A program made the translations under genes and the position numbers. A DNA stretch of 9,113 nt from Candidatus Multiplicimicrobium inquinatum (lineage in GTDB: Bacteria > Omnitrophota > Omnitrophia > Omnitrophales > Aquincolibacteriaceae). The notes beneath the pieces are model-generated. The model was not told where the DNA came from and did not search any database. It saw only the letters and a program-made list of their open reading frames with translations. Location: the NCBI GenBank assembly GCA_002344825.1, contig DDUN01000005.1, positions 12,937 through 22,049 on the forward strand, written 5' to 3'. Below are positions 1 to 4,797 of the stretch, piece by piece. Numbering within the stretch: position 1 is the first letter of the stretch; the number at the start of each line of letters is the position of its first letter.

Positions 1-213
1 ATACCCCAAAGGCTTATTCATCATCAAAAAAACCGGATCGGGTAAACGAACAAGGTTCCCCCTGTACATCACCATGTCGTTATCGCGGTCAACCTGCCGT
101 CCCAAATCCTCAACTTTTTTACCGTTGATTTGGACATAGCCCTTCAGAATCAGCTGCTCGCATTTGCGCCGTGAATCAATTCCCGCTGTCGCTAAAAAAT
201 GTGCAATTCTCAT
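1..213 (-). CDS. Pseudouridine synthase, RsuA/RluB family (N-terminal part, runs off window)
   Basis: The visible 71 residues begin MRIAHFLATAGIDSRRKCEQ and form an S4 RNA-binding domain (about residues 2-58), followed by MMNKPLGY, which matches the conserved '(L/M)xNKPxGY' entry to the catalytic domain of RsuA/RluB/RluE enzymes. These enzymes isomerise specific uridines of 16S or 23S rRNA to pseudouridine. The catalytic Asp motif lies beyond position 1, so the target rRNA and exact subfamily cannot be decided. A stop codon two codons upstream (TAA AAC ATG) fixes 211-213 as the only sensible ATG, although no Shine-Dalgarno sequence is evident. It follows trmB on the same strand but is separated from it by 465 bp of palindromic sequence, so it may have its own promoter. 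One palindromic element lies 77 bp upstream of the start and could be part of its leader. Confidence 0.9.
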   Translation of the reverse strand, partial: MRIAHFLATAGIDSRRKCEQLILKGYVQINGKKVEDLGRQVDRDNDMVMYRGNLVRLPDPVFLMMNKPLGY

Positions 214-289
214 GTTTTACTCAGTCGCCGTTAGGCTTTGTGTCCTCACCGCCGGACAGGCTTGCCGCTCCGAAGCCGCGGCCGACTCC

Positions 290-354
290 GCATTCAAGTC
301 CGGCGCTCAGACAGCTCTCGCTTTGCTCGAGAACTCGCGGCGGACTTTGAATGC
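290..354 (-). repeat. Structured palindromic element, copy A
   Basis: Read on the minus strand, the outer arms gcattcaaagtccg and cggacttgaatgc pair over 13 bp with one bulged base. A 3-bp inner stem follows, then an internal loop, then an apical hairpin in which agttctcg pairs with cgagagct (one G-U). The inner sequence gcgagttct, 13 variable bases, then agctgtctgagc matches copy B at 547-627 in 20 of 21 conserved positions with identical spacing. The outer arms of the two copies are unrelated. The element lies between the pseudouridine synthase start codon and trmB and could be transcribed in the synthase leader. Confidence 0.7.
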
Positions 355-424
355 TGAAAATTTAAAACAATATGCATTAATGGGGGGATTCTAAACCACG
401 ATTCAAATTTTGCGGAGAATAGAT

Positions 425-476
425 TTATATGAAACTGCCCGCCGCAATTGAGCGCTAGCGGAATTGCGGCATATAA
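425..476. repeat. Interrupted 15-bp palindrome
   Basis: The right arm aattgcggcatataa (462-476) is a perfect complement of a left arm made of ttatat (425-430) plus gccgcaatt (441-449), except that ten bases, gaaactgccc (431-440), sit inside the left arm. The 12-base middle contains the self-complementary cgctagcg (453-460). It does not share the core of copies A and B. It may be a third type of palindromic unit or a decayed member. Confidence 0.6.
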
Positions 477-546
477 CAGGAAACGCCGCGGCAATTCTGC
501 CAAGGCTTTCTCCGCTGACAGCCCCACCCCACCTTTGCGCGAAAGA

Positions 547-627
547 GCTCAAAGAAGAAATCTGTCGAAGGCGAGTTCTGAAGCTTTGCTTCAGCTGTTT
601 GAGCCAGCGACAGATTTCTTTTTGAGC
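547..627 (+). repeat. Structured palindromic element, copy B
   Basis: The outer stem pairs gaaatctgtcg (557-567) perfectly with cgacagatttc (608-618) and extends through gctcaaa-gaa (547-556) against tttttgagc (619-627), about 20 bp with one bulge. Inside are a 3-bp ggc/gcc stem, an internal loop and a perfect apical hairpin ctgaagc-ttt-gcttcag (578-594). The core gcgagttct (571-579), 13 variable bases, then agctgtttgagc (593-604) matches copy A. It ends about 50 bp downstream of the trmB stop codon and could contribute to 3' end formation, though no T-run follows on either strand. Confidence 0.7.
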
Positions 628-630
628 TTT

Positions 631-660
631 CTGGATTCCCGCCTGCGCGGGAATGACAAA
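631..660 (-). repeat. REP/dRS3-like palindromic repeat unit
   Basis: The hairpin attcccgc-ctgc-gcgggaat (635-654) has a perfect 8-bp stem and fits the ATTCCC-N8-GGGAAT pattern of Neisseria dRS3. With its flanks (TTTGTCATTCCCGC on the minus strand and ATCCAG beyond) it matches the interspersed repeat found in many bacterial genomes that, when translated, gives the spurious peptide VIPAQAGIQ. It starts 3 bp from the end of copy B and lies about 20 bp downstream of the trmB stop codon. Confidence 0.8.
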
Positions 661-678
661 ATTATGCACTGAGCTAAC

Positions 679-1347
679 CTAGACCTTCTGAAGCTCGATA
701 TAGTGCAGCTTTCGTCCTTCAGCTTGATATTTGAGCTCGTAATTCGTCAAACAAGTCGGTGCAAAGAACCGCTCATTCACGGTTTCGCGTATCAGCTCCC
801 AGTCTTTTTGCGCGGCAATCACCTTCATCATCACCTGGTAATACTCTTCAAAATCGGTCGCAATTTCAAAAAAACCTCCGGACTTGGTTTTGTTCCAAAC
901 TGTCTTTAAAAAAGCCAAATCAAAAGTGCGCCGATAATGATGTTTGCGCTTGGGCCAGGGGTCGGGAAAATAAAGATGGAAAATAGAAACCGATTCATCC
1001 GGCACGGCCTTATCCAAAAAGAGCCCGGCTTCTGCTTTAAAATAAACCAAATTAGGCAGGTCTTGCCTGTCGGCGCTGGCTTTGCGGCGTTTTAAAAATT
1101 TCCAAAGCTTATCGAACGCGATGATATTGATTCCGGGATTTTCCTGCGCGCGCTGTAAAGCAAAGCGCCCCTTACCGCAGCCGATTTCAATTTCAAGCGG
1201 CTGTTTTTTAGCAAAAAGATCGGGCGCGCAAATTTTTTCACCGCGCTCAACGCGCGTTCTGAAATCCACCGCGTCGGGGATAACAATCGCGGAAGAACGC
1301 GGGCGTTCCGGATGATCCGATGTTTGAGAAACAGGCTCTGTATTCAT
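679..1347 (-). CDS. trmB: tRNA (guanine-N7)-methyltransferase
   Basis: TrmB methylates N7 of G46 in the variable loop of tRNAs, using S-adenosylmethionine. The 222-residue protein is of usual family length. Motif I, EIGCGKGRF, is at 54-62. The family signature FPDPWPKRKHHYRR is at 127-140, with the catalytic and tRNA-contacting Asp and Arg/Lys residues. TDFEEY is at 164-169, and the C-terminal TNYELKYQAEGRKLHYI matches the TxFE...G end of the family. The first 20 or so residues are a polar, low-complexity extension. The start is supported by AAGGA, three bases upstream, which overlaps the stop codon of the preceding methyltransferase gene. The six-base gap between the two genes indicates co-transcription and probably coupled translation. 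The downstream side is the palindrome-rich gap. Confidence 0.95.
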   Translation of the reverse strand: MNTEPVSQTSDHPERPRSSAIVIPDAVDFRTRVERGEKICAPDLFAKKQPLEIEIGCGKGRFALQRAQENPGINIIAFDKLWKFLKRRKASADRQDLPNLVYFKAEAGLFLDKAVPDESVSIFHLYFPDPWPKRKHHYRRTFDLAFLKTVWNKTKSGGFFEIATDFEEYYQVMMKVIAAQKDWELIRETVNERFFAPTCLTNYELKYQAEGRKLHYIELQKV

Positions 1348-1353
1348 TAATCC

Positions 1354-2373
1354 TTATCCGCGCACAAGCTTAACAAGCGTTTCTAAATGAGATGTTTTCG
1401 GAAAAAAATCCAGCGGATGAATCGACTCCACGCGCCAAACACCGCCCTCGGTCAAATCTTTCAAATCACGCGCCAACGATTCAGGCGAGCAGGACAAATA
1501 AAAAAGCACGGGCAATTCCGAGGTTTGCCGCAAACATTCAATCACGGACGGCGACAAGCCTTTGCGCGGCGGATCAATCATCGCGATTTTTCGGCCCGCG
1601 AAAGTTTCTGCCAAAACGGGAAGATGCTTTTCAACACTGCCTTCCAAAACACGCACATTTTCCATATTGTGATGGCTGACATTATAGCGCGCGATTTTAT
1701 CGGAAGCGGGGCTCTCTTCAATCATAATCACCTGCCCCACACGGCCCGCGAAAACCAATCCAAATAATCCGACACCCGAGTAAAGGTCAAAAAAAACCGT
1801 GTTCTTATCCCACGTTTCAAGCGACGCGAGTTTATCCATCACTAAATCCAAAATGGAAAGATTTGCCTGAAAAAAAGTTTCGAGCGAATAAAAAATTTTG
1901 ACGCCTTTGACCACCGTATAAAAATAATCTTCCGGCTGCATACGCAAGGAATGCCGCCCCATGCCGCCCCATCGAATTTTACCTGTGTCGTCGGTGCGCA
2001 CCACGAGATTGGCGTTTTTATAGCCTTCGGGCAATTTCGCCAATGCTTCCGCTTTAAGTCCGGGCAATATCGCGTTAATTTCTTCGCGCGCGATCGGGCA
2101 ATGATCAATCTCCATTAAATAATGCTGAATGGGATGAATATAGCCCAACTTCCACTCGCCTTTACTTCGCCGTAAAGTCAGGTCCAATCTTTGACGGTAA
2201 TAATAAGGTTTGGGAGAAGCCGTTACGGGATGAAAAAGGCCGTCGGGCAAATCGGTTTTAAGCCGCAGAACGTCCTTCAGCTTGCCAAGTTTTAAGCTCA
2301 GCTCCTCCGTATAGGGAAGGTCCTGATAGGCGCATCCGCCGCATTGTCCAAATTTTTCGCAAAGGGGTTCCAT
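1354..2373 (-). CDS. RNA m5U methyltransferase, TrmA/RlmC/RlmD family
   Basis: This 339-residue enzyme should methylate C5 of a uridine in 23S rRNA (or tRNA) using S-adenosylmethionine. Cysteines C5, C11, C14 (in CEKFGQCGGC) and C92 (DHCP) are the four ligands of the family's [4Fe-4S] cluster. FFQAN is at 167-171, motif I DLYSGVGLFGL at 196-206, IDPPRKGL at 266-273, the nucleophile C295 lies in YLSCSPESLARD, and the general base E331 is in SHLETL. There is no N-terminal TRAM domain, so the architecture resembles RlmC (RumB, U747) more than RlmD (RumA, U1939), but the substrate cannot be fixed from this. I chose the ATG at 2373 because the cysteine cluster begins four residues later, as in RlmC. 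An in-frame ATG at 2424 would add 17 residues unlike the family. Neither start has a good Shine-Dalgarno. It leads trmB and is divergent from folB. Confidence 0.9.
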   Translation of the reverse strand: MEPLCEKFGQCGGCAYQDLPYTEELSLKLGKLKDVLRLKTDLPDGLFHPVTASPKPYYYRQRLDLTLRRSKGEWKLGYIHPIQHYLMEIDHCPIAREEINAILPGLKAEALAKLPEGYKNANLVVRTDDTGKIRWGGMGRHSLRMQPEDYFYTVVKGVKIFYSLETFFQANLSILDLVMDKLASLETWDKNTVFFDLYSGVGLFGLVFAGRVGQVIMIEESPASDKIARYNVSHHNMENVRVLEGSVEKHLPVLAETFAGRKIAMIDPPRKGLSPSVIECLRQTSELPVLFYLSCSPESLARDLKDLTEGGVWRVESIHPLDFFPKTSHLETLVKLVRG

Positions 2374-2396
2374 AGACAACTTATGGTTTAAAAGTG

Positions 2397-2465
2397 AAAG
2401 CTCAAAACAAAAACTTAAAATCACTCAGCTTTAAAACCGAACACAGCTCCAAGTTTTTGAGCTTT
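2397..2465. promoter_or_regulatory. Candidate operator repeats in the divergent intergenic region
   Basis: A perfect 11-bp inverted repeat, aaagctcaaaa (2397-2407) and ttttgagcttt (2455-2465), brackets the middle of the 119-bp gap between the methyltransferase and folB. The half-motif agcttt recurs directly at 2427-2432, so three copies of aaagct/agcttt are spaced by about 30 and 33 bp, near three helical turns each. This could be a binding array for a regulator of the divergent genes, or chance in an AT-rich gap. Confidence 0.35.
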
Positions 2466-2485
2466 AAACGCGAAGATGATACACT
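2457..2485 (+). promoter_or_regulatory. Candidate sigma-70-type promoter for folB-folK
   Basis: TTGAGC (2457-2462), a 17-base spacer and TACACT (2480-2485) each match the -35 and -10 consensus at four of six positions. Transcription would start at about 2491-2493, almost on the folB ATG, which would make the transcript nearly leaderless. That weakens the call unless leaderless starts occur in this organism. The -35 hexamer overlaps the right arm of the inverted repeat described at 2397-2465. Confidence 0.25.
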
Positions 2486-2492
2486 AGGCGCG

Positions 2493-2864
2493 ATGACTAT
2501 CAAAACAGACAAAATATTTATTAAAGAGCTCCGAATACCCTGCTTAATCGGCATTTTTGACTGGGAACGCAAAAAAAAACAAATTGTCTCCGTCGATTTG
2601 GAGTTTCCCTCCCCAATCGAAAAAGCCGCGCGTTCTGACAAAATTCAAGACGCGATCGATTATAAAAAAATCGCCAAGCGCACCATCGATTATGTCGGCT
2701 CCAGCAAGTTCTACTTAATTGAGGCTCTGATTGAAAATCTTGCTCAAATTCTTCTGAAAGAATTTAAGCTGAAAGAAATCACCCTCCAGATTGAAAAGCC
2801 GGGCGCTATCCGAGGGGCGCGGACAGTTGGTATCCGCATTACCCGCAAATCAAAACGGAGGTAA
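2493..2864 (+). CDS. folB: Dihydroneopterin aldolase
   Basis: FolB cleaves 7,8-dihydroneopterin to 6-hydroxymethyl-7,8-dihydropterin and glycolaldehyde in cytoplasmic folate synthesis. The 123-residue protein has the family length and the expected residues: E25 in IGIFDWER, Y57 in DYKKI, E77 in FYLIEALIE and K102 in EKPGAIRGA. Their spacing closely follows E22, Y54, E74 and K100 of the Staphylococcus aureus enzyme. I start at the ATG at 2493 (MTIKTDKIFIKELR), which aligns with family N-termini. The frame is open further upstream to an ATG at 2394, but that would add 33 unrelated residues across the intergenic region. A weak AGG lies four bases before the start. folK follows after two bases, so the two make consecutive pathway steps from one transcript. 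Confidence 0.93.
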   Translation: MTIKTDKIFIKELRIPCLIGIFDWERKKKQIVSVDLEFPSPIEKAARSDKIQDAIDYKKIAKRTIDYVGSSKFYLIEALIENLAQILLKEFKLKEITLQIEKPGAIRGARTVGIRITRKSKRR

Positions 2865-2866
2865 CC

Positions 2867-3316
2867 GTGAAAGTTTATTTGCTCATTCTCGGTTCCAACA
2901 TTGAGCCTGAAAAAAACATGCCTTTGGCGCGGGCAAGACTTAAAGCGGCTTTTCCGGGCATACTCTTCTCTGATTTTTACGAGACCGATCCGGTTGGACC
3001 GGCCGGCCCCGAAAAGTTTTGGAACGCGGCGGCCATCATCAAAACAGCTCTTTCACGCGAAGAAGTTTCCGTGCTGCTTAAAAAAATTGAAAGTGATTTA
3101 GGACGTACCCGATCGCCGGAAAATAAATTCACGCCCCGCACGATGGATATCGATATGCTGCCTTCTCCGGAATGGCAGGAGCAGGCTTTTATTATGGTTC
3201 CCTTAGCTGAAATTGCACCCTCCATTACCGACCCCGAAACAGGAAAGTCTTTCGGTGAATTAGCGCGGGCTTGTCTGGAACAAACTTCAGGCGTAAGAAG
3301 AATTGAAGATCTGTAG
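2867..3316 (+). CDS. folK: 6-hydroxymethyl-dihydropterin pyrophosphokinase (HPPK), with a shortened loop
   Basis: FolK transfers pyrophosphate from ATP to the FolB product, giving the substrate of dihydropteroate synthase. The 149-residue protein starts with GTG. A perfect GGAGGT (2857-2862) overlaps the folB stop codon, so translation is probably coupled. Family features are LGSN (8-11), the YETDPVGP and FWNAA strands (39-55), E74, R80 and R82 in LGRTRS, and the signature TPRTMDIDML (89-98) with metal ligands D94 and D96. VPLAEIAP (111-118) follows. Between DIDML and AFIMVPL only eight residues remain, where E. coli HPPK has 21. The segment holding E. coli R110 is gone, the 'PH' histidine is serine (PSPE), and the R121 position is Gln (EQAF). 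It may be slow, altered or dependent on other residues. No other folate genes are in view. Confidence 0.88.
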   Translation: MKVYLLILGSNIEPEKNMPLARARLKAAFPGILFSDFYETDPVGPAGPEKFWNAAAIIKTALSREEVSVLLKKIESDLGRTRSPENKFTPRTMDIDMLPSPEWQEQAFIMVPLAEIAPSITDPETGKSFGELARACLEQTSGVRRIEDL

Positions 3317-3328
3317 TGTTGAAGCTTG

Positions 3329-3379
3329 GAACTTATAGTTCTAAAAGCGGGATTGTTAACGCAGTTGCGGCAAAGCCGC
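3329..3379. other. Two small hairpins between convergent genes
   Basis: The 72-bp gap between the convergent folK and small secreted-protein genes contains gaact-tat-agttc (3329-3341) and gcggc-aaa-gccgc (3367-3379), both with perfect 5-bp stems. Neither is followed by a convincing T-run on either strand, so a role in transcript ends is possible but not shown. The second hairpin, in the context agttgcggcaaagccgcgg, loosely recalls the apical part of copy A (290-354), without its flanking conserved strands. Confidence 0.35.
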
Positions 3380-3388
3380 GGAGCAAAA

Positions 3389-3697
3389 TTAGAGAAGCGC
3401 GGCGTACTTAGCGTAGGGTGCCGCGCCGCTTGCCGCCTGAAGCGTCCCGCCCAGGACTCCGCCGATTGTTTTCGCGGTTCCCCGAATCGCGCCGATTAGA
3501 ATTCCAAACGGAAAAGATTGAGTCGCCCCTCTTAAAATTTCTATCGGCAGAGCAAAAACACCGGAAACAATTCGGCTGGCTCCGCCCGCGACAATGCTGG
3601 CATCACGCACCGGATTTTCCGCATAGGCCGAAAAACACACCGACAGAGAAAACAGGCAAGTAAACAGGGCTTGAGTTGTAAGCTTTCGTCGATTCAT
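3389..3697 (-). CDS. Small secreted glycine-rich protein, possibly TIGR04073-like
   Basis: I cannot assign a function. The 102-residue protein begins with a clear Sec signal peptide (MNRRKLTTQALFTCLFSLSV..., residues 1-26) with likely cleavage after AYA, before ENPV. The mature 76 residues are rich in Gly, Ala and Ile with little charge: SRIVSGVFALPIEILRGA (about 41-58), then a hydrophobic GILIGAIRGTAKTIGGVLGGT stretch (about 65-85), ending in AAPYAKYAALL. A leading 'RxxSGxxxLPxEI' strand followed by a glycine-punctuated amphipathic segment recalls small proteins annotated as exosortase-associated TIGR04073. That similarity is from memory and weak. The lipobox does not fit (LSVC, with Val before Cys). 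An AGAAGG lies just one base before the ATG, closer than usual. It stands alone, divergent from hldD and convergent with folK. Confidence 0.75.
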   Translation of the reverse strand: MNRRKLTTQALFTCLFSLSVCFSAYAENPVRDASIVAGGASRIVSGVFALPIEILRGATQSFPFGILIGAIRGTAKTIGGVLGGTLQAASGAAPYAKYAALL

Positions 3698-3768
3698 GCC
3701 TTCTATTTACGGCATTCCCGCTAAACAGCCTAAGTCCTATTATTAGAGTCTGTCTCCCTTCAAATAGA

Positions 3769-3796
3769 TTGATCTTTTAACAAAATTGAATACGAT
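3769..3796 (+). promoter_or_regulatory. Candidate sigma-70-type promoter for hldD
   Basis: TTGATC (3769-3774), a 16-base spacer and TACGAT (3791-3796) match the consensus boxes at four of six positions each. The expected start would be about 3803, only two bases before the hldD ATG, so the weak AGGG at 3797-3800 would fall outside the message. Either the transcript is nearly leaderless or the real promoter lies further upstream in the 107-bp divergent gap. Confidence 0.25.
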
Positions 3797-3804
3797 AGGG
3801 TTCT

Positions 3805-4797
3805 ATGAAAGACATTCTTATCACCGGCGGAGCCGGATTTGTCGGCGCCAACCTGACTTTAGAGCTTCAAAACCGTTTTCCTGAGGCGCGCATCACCGTT
3901 TTGGATGATTTCCGGGTCGGAAAATTCAAAAATCTACTCGGCTTTAAAGGCGATTGCCTTGCCTACAATGTTGCCGGTCAAGACTGGCTCCCCTGGGCAA
4001 AAACCCAAAATTGGGATCATATTTTCCATCTTGCCTCCATCACGGATACCACCGTACTGGATGAATGCAAAATGATGAATGAAAACATCGAAGGCTTCCG
4101 TAACATTCTCGAACTGGCCTCCGAAAAAAAAGCTTCCGTAGTTTGGGCTTCTTCCGCCGCGACCTACGGCAATGTCGATAAACCCGTGCGCGAAGAAGAC
4201 GCCGGCGCGCCCAATAATATTTACGGCTTTTCAAAGTGGGTTATGGAAGGTCTCGCCCGCAAATATTTCGGAAAAGTTAAAAAAGTGGTCGGTCTGCGCT
4301 ATTTCAATGTTTTCGGTCCCGGCGAATATTATAAAGGCCACGCGGCCAGCATGATTTATCAACTCACCGTTCAAATCATGGCCGGCAAAAGCCCGCGCAT
4401 TTTTAAAGACGGTGAGCAAAAGCGCGACCATATTTACGTAAAAGATGTCGTCGCCGCCACGATTCAGGCGCATCAATCCAAAGAAAACACGGTCTTAAAC
4501 TTAGGTACCGGCACCGCAACTTCGTTCAACGCGGTGATCAGCGCCATCAATGAAGCCCTCGGCACAGACGTGAAGCCCGAATTTTTTGAGAATCCATTTT
4601 CCTTTTATCAAAACTTCACGCAAGCGGATATGTCGCGCCACAAAGCCATGACAGGCTTCACATGCAAATACACGACCCGGGAAGGCATTATTGATTATGT
4701 CCGCAATCACCTGCTCAAACGCCCTTTGGCTGAAATGAAAATTAAAACCATTGAGAACCGGGATTATTCACCCCAGCCGACTGGAATAAAGGGATGA
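3805..4797 (+). CDS. hldD: ADP-L-glycero-D-manno-heptose 6-epimerase
   Basis: HldD inverts C6 of ADP-D-glycero-D-manno-heptose, the last step in making the ADP-heptose donor for the LPS inner core. This 330-residue short-chain dehydrogenase/reductase has GGAGFVG (8-14) for the dinucleotide, then LDDFRVGKFKNL (33-44), which parallels E. coli HldD 'VDNLKDGTKFVNL'. The catalytic Ser is in SSAATYG (116-122), with Y140 and K144 in YGFSKW. HldD-specific features separate it from GalE: YFNVFGPGEYYKGHAAS (166-182, with the second catalytic Lys at 177), FKDGEQKRDHIYVKDV (200-215) and YQNFTQAD (268-275). About 20 polar residues extend past the usual C-terminus. It overlaps the next gene by ATGA. Another NDP-sugar epimerase is less likely. 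Confidence 0.87.
   Translation: MKDILITGGAGFVGANLTLELQNRFPEARITVLDDFRVGKFKNLLGFKGDCLAYNVAGQDWLPWAKTQNWDHIFHLASITDTTVLDECKMMNENIEGFRNILELASEKKASVVWASSAATYGNVDKPVREEDAGAPNNIYGFSKWVMEGLARKYFGKVKKVVGLRYFNVFGPGEYYKGHAASMIYQLTVQIMAGKSPRIFKDGEQKRDHIYVKDVVAATIQAHQSKENTVLNLGTGTATSFNAVISAINEALGTDVKPEFFENPFSFYQNFTQADMSRHKAMTGFTCKYTTREGIIDYVRNHLLKRPLAEMKIKTIENRDYSPQPTGIKG

Larger units (their letters stand above)
214..678. other. 465-bp palindrome-rich intergenic region
   Basis: I see no gene that can be supported here. Open frames exist on both strands, but they have no family resemblance and lie across the repeats. The stretch contains two copies of one structured element in opposite orientation (290-354 and 547-627), a separate interrupted palindrome (425-476), a REP/dRS3-like unit (631-660) and smaller GC-rich inverted repeats such as ggctt/aagcc around 258-276. 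It separates trmB from the pseudouridine synthase on the same strand. It probably holds trmB's transcript end and the promoter or leader of the next gene, but I find no clear -35/-10 pair or a hairpin with a T-run. Confidence 0.75.

Noticed and set aside
164..394. 76-codon plus-strand open frame
   Set aside because: It overlaps the pseudouridine synthase start antisense and crosses copy A. There is no family resemblance and no ribosome-binding site.
403..669. 88-codon minus-strand open frame containing VIPAQAGIQ
   Set aside because: The peptide is the well-known translation of the interspersed palindromic repeat, and the rest runs through copy B and the other palindromes. It has no protein-like features.
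448..672. 74-codon plus-strand open frame
   Set aside because: It consists almost entirely of copy B and the REP-like unit, with an arginine/serine-rich translation typical of a non-coding frame.
669..679. Minus-strand ggttagctcag, resembling a tRNA D-arm
   Set aside because: No matching acceptor stem, anticodon arm or T-arm follows. The next sequence is the REP-like palindrome, and the match overlaps the end of trmB's stop codon.
2394..2492. Upstream extension of folB by 33 codons to an ATG at 2394
   Set aside because: The added residues do not match the family, and they would cover the divergent promoter region.
3418..3663. 81-codon plus-strand open frame opposite the small secreted protein
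   Set aside because: The minus-strand frame has a signal peptide and sensible composition. The plus frame is Arg/Pro-rich and looks like its shadow.
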